From Corynebacterium canis (GTDB taxonomy: Bacteria > Actinomycetota > Actinomycetes > Mycobacteriales > Mycobacteriaceae): a stretch of 64,000 nucleotides of DNA. The DNA lies in assembly GCF_030408595.1 (NCBI RefSeq), contig NZ_CP047080.1, forward strand, positions 2,259,685 to 2,323,684, given 5' to 3'. Positions 17,145-25,928 of this stretch are shown in pieces. The stretch's first letter is position 1. Every line of letters begins with the position of its first letter. The notes beneath the pieces were generated by a model. The model was not told where the DNA came from. It did no database searches and was given only the letters and a program-made list of their open reading frames with translations. A program made the position numbers and the translations under genes.

Positions 17145-18278
17145 CTACTCTTCGCCCAGCAGGATATCCGTGACAATCCCATCGGCGAGCAAGCGACCGG
17201 CGTCGGTCAAGGCGATGCGTGACCCAACTCGCCGCAATAACCCCTGCTCACAATAGCGTTCCGCAACGGCCACCCCGCCGGCCCCCAGCAATTCGGCCGC
17301 GATGCCTTCTTTCAGGCGCAGCCCCAGCATCACGTCCTCCACGTGCCGATCGTGTTCGCTCAAGGTCTCCGCCTCCTGCACCGGCAACCGCCCTTCCGCG
17401 CACAGTTTCGCATACCGGGCCGGGTGTTTCACATTGAAAAACCGGCTATCCCCGAGATGCGAATGCGCCCCCGGGCCAGCGCCCCACCATTCGCCGCCGC
17501 GCCAATACCCCAGGTTGTGGCGGCATTCTCCACCGGCCCGCGCCCAGTTGGACACCTCGTACCAGTCGAACCCGGAGTCCCGCAACGCCCGATCGATCAA
17601 CCCGTACCGGTGTGCTAATACATCCTCGTCGGGCGTGGGGATTTCCCCGCGCCGCACCTTCCGCGCCATGGCGGTGCCATCCTCCACGATCAGCGAATAG
17701 GCGGAAACGTGGTCCACCTCCGTGGACAGGATCGCGTCCAAGGTGGCGCGTACATCATCATCCGATTCGCCGGGGGTGCCGTAGATCATATCCAGGTTTA
17801 CGTGCGCAAACCCGGCGGCGGTGGCCTCCCGAGCGGCCGCGATCGCGCGCCCCGGCGTGTGGCGGCGCTCCAATACGCGTAGCACGTGCGGGGCGGCGGA
17901 TTGCATGCCTAAGGAAATGCGCGTGAACCCGGCCTCCCGCAAGGCGGCGAAAAATTCCGGCGAGGTGGATTCCGGATTGGATTCGGTGGTCACTTCCGCC
18001 CCGGCAGCTATACCAATGGTTTCGCGGAGAAAGTCCAGCACCCGCGCCAATTCCAGGCCCAGCATGGAAGGGGTACCGCCGCCGATAAACACGCTTTCGG
18101 CAGGCCGGGTGTTCCCCGTGGCGGCGGCTAATTCCAATTCGCGGCGCAACGCCACCAGGTATTCCTCCGGGGAACTCGCACTACCGAGCTCGCCCGGGGT
18201 GTAGGTATTGAAATCGCAGTACCCGCACCGGGAGGCGCAGAATGGAACGTGGATATACACCCCGAAGGGCCGCGTCAT
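17145..18278 (-). CDS. hemW: Heme chaperone HemW (radical SAM, HemN-like)
   Basis: Radical SAM protein of the HemW group that binds heme and probably delivers it to membrane targets; often annotated as coproporphyrinogen oxidase HemN. The 377-residue protein has the iron-sulfur motif CASRCGYCDF near residue 14, the SAM-binding GGGTPS, and the C-terminal HemN domain. HemW rather than HemN is inferred from the CxxxCxxC motif followed by DF, the shorter length and the lack of the HemN N-terminal extension. The ATG (18276-18278) overlaps the stop of the upstream gene as ATGA, so the two are translated together. Confidence 0.88.
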   Translation of the reverse strand: MTRPFGVYIHVPFCASRCGYCDFNTYTPGELGSASSPEEYLVALRRELELAAATGNTRPAESVFIGGGTPSMLGLELARVLDFLRETIGIAAGAEVTTESNPESTSPEFFAALREAGFTRISLGMQSAAPHVLRVLERRHTPGRAIAAAREATAAGFAHVNLDMIYGTPGESDDDVRATLDAILSTEVDHVSAYSLIVEDGTAMARKVRRGEIPTPDEDVLAHRYGLIDRALRDSGFDWYEVSNWARAGGECRHNLGYWRGGEWWGAGPGAHSHLGDSRFFNVKHPARYAKLCAEGRLPVQEAETLSEHDRHVEDVMLGLRLKEGIAAELLGAGGVAVAERYCEQGLLRRVGSRIALTDAGRLLADGIVTDILLGEE

Positions 18279-18967
18279 GAAGCGAAGCCCTTGTCGTGCG
18301 CTGTTTCGGCGCGGCGACGTGCAACGCGGGCTACCACGGCGTCGATACGCGCGCGTTCCATGAGGAATTGGGGAGGGTTATGTCCACGCATAGTGCGAGT
18401 ATAGGCGGGGTGTGCCTCCGCAACCGCAATAAACCACGCCTCCACTGCGCACGCCACTAGGTCGCGGGTGCGGGAAAACAGCTGCGGCAGGCTAAGCGAA
18501 TCGAGGTCATCGGCGGCGACGGCGGTTTGGTCGATCACCCATTCGGTAATCTCGCCGAGGTGCTCCACTACTGCGGACGAACGCGCGTTCAATGCGTCGG
18601 CAAGCTGCCGGACCGCCACTGGGCTTCCAGAAAGCGGGTATTCGCGCATCAGGTCCACCGCGCGCAGACGGCTGGGGCGCTCCACCATCGCCTCCCGCGT
18701 GGTGCGGGCGGTGCTCATGGATCCGGAACGCAGCCCGGACACCAAGGCCTGGCGCACACCGGCGAGCTCGGCAACTACACGGCGGGAATCATCGCGGGCC
18801 TCAACCACAATCTCCTCGAATTCGAGGCGACAATCTGCGACCAACTCCGTGTCCCAGTCCGTGAGCGCCTCCACAAGATTATCGATGTACGTGGCCACTT
18901 CATCGCCAATGTCGTACACCTCTTGCGTCAGCTCGCGGTGGCGCAGCTTCGCATCGGTCACCTGCAC
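18275..18967 (-). CDS. Conserved hypothetical protein upstream of hemW
   Basis: Unrecognised 230-residue soluble protein, rich in charged residues and probably mostly helical (VYDIGDEVATYIDNLVEALTD, and long Glu/Arg/Ala stretches). No signal peptide, membrane span or catalytic motif is evident. GTG at 18965-18967 is preceded by AAGGAG 7 nt upstream, a strong ribosome binding site. A gene of similar position lies before hemW in C. glutamicum as I remember. Four-nt overlap with hemW suggests a common operon, but no functional link can be drawn. Confidence 0.75.
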   Translation of the reverse strand: MQVTDAKLRHRELTQEVYDIGDEVATYIDNLVEALTDWDTELVADCRLEFEEIVVEARDDSRRVVAELAGVRQALVSGLRSGSMSTARTTREAMVERPSRLRAVDLMREYPLSGSPVAVRQLADALNARSSAVVEHLGEITEWVIDQTAVAADDLDSLSLPQLFSRTRDLVACAVEAWFIAVAEAHPAYTRTMRGHNPPQFLMERARIDAVVARVARRRAETAHDKGFAS

Positions 18968-19281
18968 GGCTGCTCCTTAAGGTACTCGAACGGGTACGGC
19001 CGCCGCGGTTTGCTTCAGCGGCCGTTATCGAATATGACCCTAAGGCACTTCTTAGAGTGGTTGGGGAAGCCTCGCCGCGAGACACACCAGAAAGCTTCCC
19101 GCACAGGGCAGCGGGGGTGCTTTCAAGGTAGCGCTTCCCTCGCACTGCTTATCGACGCCCCGCCCCCACAACCCCCAGGTAGCGCACCGTTTTACGCTTG
19201 CCAGGCGAACGTAACGGCGAGGGTAGAAAACTACCCCCGCACTACCTGAAAAGCTCGCGCCCCGCTGATTCAGACGACAGC
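18968..19281. other. Intergenic region between hypothetical gene and fadD15
   Basis: 314 nt with no supported ORF. It contains an exact copy of the repeated 17-mer (19147-19163) and two copies of AGGTAGCGC (19127-19135 and 19180-19188). A promoter for the minus-strand hemW operon should lie in its left part, but no clear hexamers were identified. Confidence 0.5.
19147..19163 (+). repeat. 17-mer motif GCTTATCGACGCCCCGC, copy 2 (intergenic)
   Basis: Exact copy in non-coding DNA between the hemW operon and fadD15. See 6294-6310 for the full list. Confidence 0.75.
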
Positions 19282-21114
19282 CTATCGCTTATATAATTGA
19301 TCAATCGCATCGGAGTATCGCTGCACCACGACGTTCCGCTTGATCTTCAATGTGGGCGTGAGCTCGTTCTCCGCTTCTAGCAGGTCACGGTCCAAAATAT
19401 AGAATTTCTTAATGGCCTCAGCCGCGGAAACCTGCGCATTGGTGTCGTTGATGGCGTCCTGAATTTCGGCCCGCAGCATCGGCTCGCTGGCCAAATCCTT
19501 GATGGTGGTGGACTCCGCGAAATTGTGATTGAGCTTCCACCGTTTGACGGCCTCCTCATCGAGGGTGATCAGAGCGCCAACAAAGGGCTTGCCATCGCCC
19601 ACGACCAGCGCCTGGCTGATCAGCGGATGATTGCGCAGGCGGTCCTCCATCGGGCCCGGGGAAACGTTCTTGCCGCCAGCGGTGACAATAAGATCCTTTT
19701 TGCGGCCTGTGATTATGATGTGACCAGATTCAAGGATTTCCCCAAGATCGCCAGTATTAAACCAACCATCCTCGGTCATGGCTTCCCGGGTGGCGTCCTC
19801 GTTTTTCCAATAACCATCGAACACGATTTCACCCTTCAGGAGGATTTCGCCGTCCGGATTCGTGCGCGCCGACACCCCGCCGACGGGGCGTCCGACGGTG
19901 CCAATGATATTGTCGTCGAAATTCACCGAGGCGGCCGCGACGGTCTCCGTAAGGCCATAACCCTCGTACACGGTCACGCCCATGCCGCGGAAGAAATGCA
20001 ATAAATCGTGGCTCATGGCGGAGCCCCCAGAGATGCAATAACGCACAGACGATCCCATAGCCGCCCGGATCTTCGAATACACCAAACGGTCAAAGGCCTT
20101 GTGCTTCAGGGACAGCACGCGGGACGGGCCGTCGAGAGTATCCAAGGCGCGGGAGTATTCGATCGCCACGTTCTCCGCGGCGCGGAACATGGTGCCCTTT
20201 ACTTGGCCATTATCAAACGCGTTTGCCTCGGCGCCATTGCGCACCTTTTCAAACACCCGTGGCACACCCAAAATCAGGTTCGGTCGGGCCCGCTGGAACT
20301 CCACCGTCAACGTGGAAAAATCAGACCAATGCGATTGCGTGGCGCCGCCGACCGCCACCGCCAACGACACCGCGCGGGCAAACACGTGGGCCAACGGCAA
20401 AAAGGTAAGCACACGGGTGCCCGGCACGGCGATGTGCCCGATCGGGTGGGTAAGCAAAGCGCGCACCTCCGCCAGCCAGTTATGGTGGGTGGACCGGCAC
20501 CCCTTCGGACGGCCCGTTGTGCCCGAGGTATACACCAAGGATGCAAGGTCGGCCGCGCGCGTGGCGTCGATACGCTCTTGGACGGCGTCATCGGAAATGC
20601 CGCGGCCCTCAAATTTCAGCGTTTGCACGGCGGAGGCGTTAATCTCCAACACGCGGCGCAGCTGCGAAGAGGAACCCTTGAGGCGCGGGTTGCCGTCCGC
20701 GTCCAGCTCGAGGTGCTTCATCAGGTCGGTATGCTCAACCGTTTCAGTGACGGCGAACACCGCGCCCGAATCCTCGATAATCCACTGCACTTGGCTCAAC
20801 GACGAGGAACTGTAAATTGGAACACTCACCGCGCCCGCCGCCCAAATAGCAAAATCCAACAGCGACCATTCGTAGCGAGTTTCGCTGAGCAACGCCACCC
20901 GATCGCCCTGCTGCACCCCATTTGCAATAAACCCTTTTGCCACCTCAAAGACCTCCTCAATGAATTCCTTTGCGGTGACATTTACCCACTCAAAACTCCG
21001 GGGCCGCGTAAATAGCACCCCGTACGGGCGGGCCTTCGCCGTTGCCATCAGCGCCGTCAAGACCGTTTCATTTGGCCCGATTTCGTAGGCCGCTGGGGTG
21101 GTGTATTCCTGCAC
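19282..21114 (-). CDS. fadD15: Long-chain fatty-acid-CoA ligase
   Basis: AMP-forming acyl-CoA synthetase that activates long-chain fatty acids. The 610-residue protein has the ANL-family P-loop SLVYTSGTTGRPKG, the GYGLTE motif (A5-type), WFNTGDLG and the hinge GRKKDLIVTAGGKNVSP, plus the C-terminal lysine region LTPTLKIKRN. The start is GTG at 21112-21114 with GAAGGAG about 12 nt upstream. It is divergent from malQ, with a 109-nt shared promoter region, an order I recall from C. glutamicum. Role in fatty-acid uptake or mycolate precursor recycling is an inference. Confidence 0.93.
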   Translation of the reverse strand: MQEYTTPAAYEIGPNETVLTALMATAKARPYGVLFTRPRSFEWVNVTAKEFIEEVFEVAKGFIANGVQQGDRVALLSETRYEWSLLDFAIWAAGAVSVPIYSSSSLSQVQWIIEDSGAVFAVTETVEHTDLMKHLELDADGNPRLKGSSSQLRRVLEINASAVQTLKFEGRGISDDAVQERIDATRAADLASLVYTSGTTGRPKGCRSTHHNWLAEVRALLTHPIGHIAVPGTRVLTFLPLAHVFARAVSLAVAVGGATQSHWSDFSTLTVEFQRARPNLILGVPRVFEKVRNGAEANAFDNGQVKGTMFRAAENVAIEYSRALDTLDGPSRVLSLKHKAFDRLVYSKIRAAMGSSVRYCISGGSAMSHDLLHFFRGMGVTVYEGYGLTETVAAASVNFDDNIIGTVGRPVGGVSARTNPDGEILLKGEIVFDGYWKNEDATREAMTEDGWFNTGDLGEILESGHIIITGRKKDLIVTAGGKNVSPGPMEDRLRNHPLISQALVVGDGKPFVGALITLDEEAVKRWKLNHNFAESTTIKDLASEPMLRAEIQDAINDTNAQVSAAEAIKKFYILDRDLLEAENELTPTLKIKRNVVVQRYSDAIDQLYKR

Positions 21115-21212
21115 GGTAATGAAGCTCCTTCACGCTAAAAAATGTCAGTGTCCTGATATCAAAGTACGCGTTTGCGCTTTACGATGCCTAGAACAAACCA
21201 ATAAAGTGGCAA

Positions 21213-21218
21213 GATAAT
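21213..21218 (+). promoter_or_regulatory. malQ -10 box
   Basis: GATAAT ends 5 nt before the GTG at 21224, consistent with a leaderless malQ mRNA. No good -35 is visible. Confidence 0.45.
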
Positions 21219-21223
21219 TGTTT

Positions 21224-23362
21224 GTGACTTATATAGAAGAACTCAAAACCCTAGCGGCCGCTCACAGCGTGGCCACTTCTTACTACTCCTCCACAGGGGA
21301 GCATATAGAAGTGAGCGAGGACACACTCCTGAAGACGCTCAATGCGCTCGGCGTCAACGTCGGCTTCGGCGAAAACGCCCCCACGGAGGAAGCCCTCCGC
21401 GCCGCCATCAACGAATTCGAAGACGCAAAATTCACCCGCAGCCTGCCGCCCTGCGTAGTCGCCGTGCAAGGAGACGAACACGTTTTCCCAGTTCACGTGC
21501 ATGACGGGGCGGAAGCCAAGGTCAGCATCGCATTAGAAACCGGCGAAGTGGTGCCCGCGCACCAGGTGGAAAACTGGTCCCCGTCACGCGAAATCAACGG
21601 CATCCAATGGGGCGAGGCCAGCTTTGCCACGCCGAAGAACCTGCCGCTCGGCTGGCACACCCTGCACCTAGTGACGGAAGGGCTCACCGCCTCCTGCCAG
21701 TTGGTGGTCACCCCCGCCAGGTTGTCTACCGCGGACTCCCTCGTCACCTCCCCCGTCACAGGGGTGATGGCGCAACTATATTCGGTACGCAGCCGGGATT
21801 CCTGGGGCATGGGCGACTTCCGCGACCTCGGTGCCATCGCGGAAGCAACCGCAACCACCGCGGGCGCGCAATTCCTGCTGATTAACCCGCTGCACGCCGG
21901 GGAACCCTTCGCACCCATCGAGGACTCCCCGTACCTGCCCACCTCGCGGCGCTTTATCAACCCCCTGTATATCCACGTCGAAGACATCGACGAGGTCGCC
22001 GGACTAGCGCCGCAGGACCGCGCAACGCTGGAAAGCTACGCCAAGCAATTCCGCGCGCTCAACGACACGCCGGACATTATCGAACGCAATCCGATTTTCC
22101 AGGCGAAGCTGGAAATCCTGCACAAACTGTTCCACGTGAGCCGCTCCCCCGAGCGCGAACAAGCGTTCCGCGAATACTGCGAAACCGAAGGCGCCGGGCT
22201 GGAAGCCTTTGCCACCTGGTGTGCCGAAAAAACAATCGCAGCCGGGGCCATGGCACACAATAGCCACAGCGCCGATATGGCCGAGGCGACCGACTTCTAC
22301 CGCTGGTTGCAGTGGATTTGCGATCAGCAGCTCGGCGCCGCGCAGGCACGGGCGAAAGCGGCAGGCATGCGCATAGGCATCATGGCCGACCTCGCCGTGG
22401 GCGTTCACCCCGGGGGTGCCGACGCCGCGACCCTCGCCCCCTACCTCGCCCCCGCCGCGTCCGTCGGCGCACCCCCAGACGGGTATAACCAATTCGGGCA
22501 GGACTGGTCGCAGCCGCCGTGGCACCCGGTCAAATTGGCGGAAGCCGGCTACGCCCCCTGGCGGGACATGCTGCGCACCGTGCTGCGGCATTCGGGCGGC
22601 ATCCGTGTGGATCACATCCTGGGGCTGTTCCGCCTGTGGTGGATCCCCCGCATGCAAAGCCCCACGACCGGCACCTACGTGTACTACGACTACAACGCGC
22701 TCGTAGGCATCCTGGTGCTGGAGGCCGAACGCGCCGGTGCCGTGGTGATCGGCGAAGACCTAGGCACCTTTGAGGCGTGGGTACAGGACGTGCTCGGGGC
22801 CCGCGGCATCATGGGAACCTCCGTGCTGTGGTTCGAGGGTTCCCCGAGCGGCGGGCCGCGCCACCAGGGGGAATACCGCCCGCTCGCATTGACCTCGGTG
22901 ACCACGCACGACCTGCCGCCCACCGCGGGCATGCTGTATGGCGAACACATCGCATTGCGCCACCGCCTCGGCCTGTTTACCCGCGACGTTGCCGACGAAG
23001 ACGCCGACGACCTGCGCTGGCAAAACGAGATTCTGCAACGCATCGCCGATACCGGCAGCTTCCAAAACGGGCCGCTGGAAAACAAACACTTCTACGACTC
23101 CAACCGCACCGAGCGTGGCGACGCCCTGGACCTCATCGCCGGCATGCACCGCTTTATCGCCGGCACACCCTCCGCCCTCGCTTGTTTATCGCTGGTGGAC
23201 CTGGTTGGCGATGTACGCGCCCAAAACCAGCCGGGTACCTGCCGCGACCAGTACCCCAATTGGTGCGTTCCCCTATGCGACAGCAAGGGCCAACCGCTGC
23301 TTATCGAGGACTTTGCCACGCACCCCGCGTTCCGCAAGATCGCCGAAGCAGGCAGGCGCTAA
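21224..23362 (+). CDS. malQ: 4-alpha-glucanotransferase (amylomaltase)
   Basis: GH77 enzyme that disproportionates maltodextrins in maltose/glycogen metabolism. The 712-residue protein includes IRVDHILGLFRLWWIP, VIGEDLGTF with the acid/base Glu, and TTHDLPPTAG, the conserved catalytic stations; the long N-terminal region (about 1-160) is the extension found in actinobacterial MalQ. GTG 21224 is preferred over TTG 21218 because it fits a leaderless transcript behind GATAAT and neither has a ribosome binding site. It belongs with treS and mak in the alpha-glucan economy of the region. A hairpin follows the gene. Confidence 0.94.
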   Translation: MTYIEELKTLAAAHSVATSYYSSTGEHIEVSEDTLLKTLNALGVNVGFGENAPTEEALRAAINEFEDAKFTRSLPPCVVAVQGDEHVFPVHVHDGAEAKVSIALETGEVVPAHQVENWSPSREINGIQWGEASFATPKNLPLGWHTLHLVTEGLTASCQLVVTPARLSTADSLVTSPVTGVMAQLYSVRSRDSWGMGDFRDLGAIAEATATTAGAQFLLINPLHAGEPFAPIEDSPYLPTSRRFINPLYIHVEDIDEVAGLAPQDRATLESYAKQFRALNDTPDIIERNPIFQAKLEILHKLFHVSRSPEREQAFREYCETEGAGLEAFATWCAEKTIAAGAMAHNSHSADMAEATDFYRWLQWICDQQLGAAQARAKAAGMRIGIMADLAVGVHPGGADAATLAPYLAPAASVGAPPDGYNQFGQDWSQPPWHPVKLAEAGYAPWRDMLRTVLRHSGGIRVDHILGLFRLWWIPRMQSPTTGTYVYYDYNALVGILVLEAERAGAVVIGEDLGTFEAWVQDVLGARGIMGTSVLWFEGSPSGGPRHQGEYRPLALTSVTTHDLPPTAGMLYGEHIALRHRLGLFTRDVADEDADDLRWQNEILQRIADTGSFQNGPLENKHFYDSNRTERGDALDLIAGMHRFIAGTPSALACLSLVDLVGDVRAQNQPGTCRDQYPNWCVPLCDSKGQPLLIEDFATHPAFRKIAEAGRR

Positions 23363-23378
23363 ACACGCCACATACCGT

Positions 23379-23404
23379 GCCCCACCATTGATGTTCGGTG
23401 GGGC
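23379..23404. terminator. Bidirectional hairpin terminator after malQ
   Basis: GCCCCACC, 10-nt loop, GGTGGGGC: a perfect 8-bp GC-rich stem between malQ and the convergent small genes. No T-run on either side, so efficiency is uncertain. Confidence 0.6.
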
Positions 23405-23423
23405 GCGCGCTTGGGTTGGCTGC

Positions 23424-23534
23424 CTACAGCAGGCTCACCAGCCACGAAATGGTAACCAGCAACAATAACGCGGCAAGCGCAAGCTTGACACGCGATTTCG
23501 GGTACTTATTGCTGTTCTTTCCATCTGAAGACAT
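23424..23534 (-). CDS. 36-residue single-span membrane peptide
   Basis: MSSDGKNSNKYPKSRVKLAL followed by AALLLLVTISWLVSLL: a positively charged, hydrophilic N-terminus and one C-terminal hydrophobic helix, stop TAG at 23424-23426. The ATG lies 8 nt after the stop of the 77-residue membrane protein, so the two would be one transcript; no clear ribosome binding site. The charged-then-hydrophobic pattern fits a tail-anchored small protein. Function unknown, and conservation would decide whether it is real. Confidence 0.45.
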   Translation of the reverse strand: MSSDGKNSNKYPKSRVKLALAALLLLVTISWLVSLL

Positions 23535-23542
23535 CGCAGCAG

Positions 23543-23776
23543 TTAATCGTCTTTCCCTAAGGCAACCGTCGGATGCGGAAGCGTCTGACCACTATGAAAC
23601 AACGGATACATCCGAGCACCAAGCATATCGATCGCGCGAAGTAACACAAATGCGGACAACGCGCACAACAACACCACCGTCGCCAGCACCACAGGTGCCT
23701 GAATCCACAACGGAATACCAGTGAGCTCGTGGCCAATCCAATCCAACGCATCAACCACAGGTTGGGAAATGTTCAT
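23543..23776 (-). CDS. Small membrane protein (77 aa)
   Basis: Unrecognised. One strong hydrophobic helix at about residues 24-48 (LWIQAPVVLATVVLLCALSA), short hydrophilic ends, tail ending LGKDD. It lies convergent to malQ and just downstream of the M3 peptidase, separated by 70 nt. Together with the 36-residue peptide it forms a two-gene mini-cluster of single-span proteins. No function can be assigned. Confidence 0.6.
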   Translation of the reverse strand: MNISQPVVDALDWIGHELTGIPLWIQAPVVLATVVLLCALSAFVLLRAIDMLGARMYPLFHSGQTLPHPTVALGKDD

Positions 23777-23846
23777 CGTGGGCTTAAGTGTAGCGCAACC
23801 TACATAAAGCGGATCCCGCTAGGAGCGGCGGGTAGCGCCGCCTCGG

Positions 23847-25892
23847 CTAGCTTGCTACCCCGTCCAATCCGCGGCGTTTCAACAGCGGGGTAACGTCTTT
23901 GGCACGACCCCGCAATTCTTCGAACGCTTGATTGTAATCGCGGGAGGCGCCGCGGGAGAGGATAAGGTCGCGGAACCGCTGGCCTGCGGCACGCGCGGCG
24001 TCGACACTCGCGCCAGGTCCGGTGGCACCCTGTTCGGTAAACCAACCGAAGCCATCGGCGTCGAGGGCTTCCGCCCATAAATACGAGTAGTAGCCCGCGG
24101 CGTAACCGCCTCCGAACACGTGGTTGAAATACGTGGATTGGTAGCGAGGCTTCAAATGATCCACCACGAGGCCAGCCTCCTGCAATGCGGATTGTTCGAA
24201 ATCGGCGATACTGGTGATCGCGTCGGCCTGTTCGGGGGTGAGCGAATGCCATGCGAGATCGATAATGGCGGCGGCCAGGTATTCGGAGGTGCCAAAGCCC
24301 TGCCCAAACAGCTTTGCGGCTTCGATGGCGGCGAGGAGTTGATCGGGGATCACTTCTCCCGTCTCAACGTGTCGCGCATAGTTGCGAACTACAGCGGCAT
24401 CAAGAGCCCAGTTCTCATTGATTTGAGACGGGAACTCCACATAGTCGCGGGGAACACTTGTACCAGCAAACGTTGGGTAGCGGACATCGGAAAGCAGGCC
24501 GTGCAGGGCGTGCCCGAACTCGTGGAACAGTGTGGTCACCTCGTCCAGAGTCAGCAACGCTTGACTACCGTCGGCGGGCTTGGTCACGCCCATCACATTG
24601 ATAATCACGGGCTTCGTGCCCAGCAGGTGCGATTGCTCCACAAAGCTGGACATCCATGCGCCACCACGTTTGGACGGGCGGCCATAATAGTCGGTGATAA
24701 ACAGGCCGATGCCCTCGCCGTTCGCGTCGAGCACCTCCCACACATCAATGTCTGGGCCATAGGCCTGGAGATCCTCCCGCGGGATCACCGTGATGCCATA
24801 CAAACGATTCGCAGCGTAGAACACACCATCGCGTAGCACCTGATTTAAGGGAAAGTACTGGCGCAAGGTTTCCTCATCGAGGGCGTAGTCGCGGGCGCGC
24901 AGCTGGGATTCCCAATACGGCCAGTCGGCACCGGTAACCGGACCGTCGGCGATATCGGATATCAGTTTGTATTCACCGGCAGCGTTGACCGCAGCTGCCG
25001 GCGCCAAATCAAACAACAGTTTGCGGGCGGCTTCGGCAGTTCCGGCGGTCTCCTCTTCGATCACATAATCGGCATGCGTGCGGTACCCGAGCAGCTGCGC
25101 ACGCCGCGCCCGAAGCCGCACCATTTCCAGCAAAACCTCATCGTTCGTGCCGACGCCGCGACGTTGCGACGCCGCGTAAAGCTTGGCGCGGGCTTGCGCG
25201 CTGACCAGATCGGTTTGGGCCGCCTGCACCGTGGGCAATTCGAGGGGAATAACAAAACCTGTTCGACCCAATGCGCGGGCGTCGGCTGCCGCAGACTCCA
25301 CTCGCGCTGGGCTAAACCCCTCGAGTTCGGCCTCTTCGAATCCCACCGCGAGCTCCTTGGTGGAAGCGAGCAGGTTCCGCCCGAATTGCTCAGCTAAGAC
25401 GGACAAACGTTCGTTGAGGGAGCTGAGTTCGGCCTTGTCGGAGGCGGAAAGGTCGGCGCCGCGACGTCGAAAAGCGCGCAATAAATACTCGTGCAGGCGC
25501 TGGCCCTCCGCATCGCCCTCCGGCGCGCTGACCTGCCGAATTCGCTGGTAAAGCGGGGCGTTTTGGTAGATCGCGTCAGTGTGGGCGGAAAGCTTTGGGG
25601 TGATCTCAGCGGCGATATCGTTCAGCTCATCCGAGGAGTCGGTGCCATCAAGATTAAAGAAAACCGAAGACACGCGCGACAACGTGCGACCCGCGCGCTC
25701 CAATGCCTCAACGGTGTTCTCCCATGTCGGGGGCTCGCTGGAATCGACAATCGCCGCGATCTCTGCCGCGTGCTCGGCCATGGCGAATTCGAACGCGGGA
25801 CGAAAGTGGGATTCGTTAATATCTGCGAATGGCGGGAGTTGGTAGGGCAAGTTCGAGGTGGTCAGCAAGGGATTGTCAGCGAGTTTCGGCAT
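23847..25892 (-). CDS. dcp: M3 family metallopeptidase (dipeptidyl carboxypeptidase / oligopeptidase)
   Basis: Cytosolic zinc oligopeptidase of the thimet/Dcp family that degrades short peptides. The 681-residue length is typical; the zinc site FHEFGHALHG is followed by the ENWALD downstream glutamate region. ATG at 25890-25892; TACGAT on the minus strand ends 8 nt upstream, compatible with a leaderless mRNA. It is divergent from the carboxylesterase with only 36 nt between starts, so their promoters interlock. Dcp versus oligopeptidase A activity cannot be separated by eye. Confidence 0.92.
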   Translation of the reverse strand: MPKLADNPLLTTSNLPYQLPPFADINESHFRPAFEFAMAEHAAEIAAIVDSSEPPTWENTVEALERAGRTLSRVSSVFFNLDGTDSSDELNDIAAEITPKLSAHTDAIYQNAPLYQRIRQVSAPEGDAEGQRLHEYLLRAFRRRGADLSASDKAELSSLNERLSVLAEQFGRNLLASTKELAVGFEEAELEGFSPARVESAAADARALGRTGFVIPLELPTVQAAQTDLVSAQARAKLYAASQRRGVGTNDEVLLEMVRLRARRAQLLGYRTHADYVIEEETAGTAEAARKLLFDLAPAAAVNAAGEYKLISDIADGPVTGADWPYWESQLRARDYALDEETLRQYFPLNQVLRDGVFYAANRLYGITVIPREDLQAYGPDIDVWEVLDANGEGIGLFITDYYGRPSKRGGAWMSSFVEQSHLLGTKPVIINVMGVTKPADGSQALLTLDEVTTLFHEFGHALHGLLSDVRYPTFAGTSVPRDYVEFPSQINENWALDAAVVRNYARHVETGEVIPDQLLAAIEAAKLFGQGFGTSEYLAAAIIDLAWHSLTPEQADAITSIADFEQSALQEAGLVVDHLKPRYQSTYFNHVFGGGYAAGYYSYLWAEALDADGFGWFTEQGATGPGASVDAARAAGQRFRDLILSRGASRDYNQAFEELRGRAKDVTPLLKRRGLDGVAS

Positions 25893-25928
25893 AGTGAACC
25901 ATCGTACCCACTGCTAGATTCGGGAAGT

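Noticed and set aside
16820..17182. 120-codon minus-strand open frame containing a repeated CQICLVFLP peptide
   Set aside because: The peptide repeat is only the 27-bp tandem array read in frame; the frame lacks a ribosome binding site, the two homologous DNA copies differ without favouring synonymous positions, and open frames occur in several phases here.
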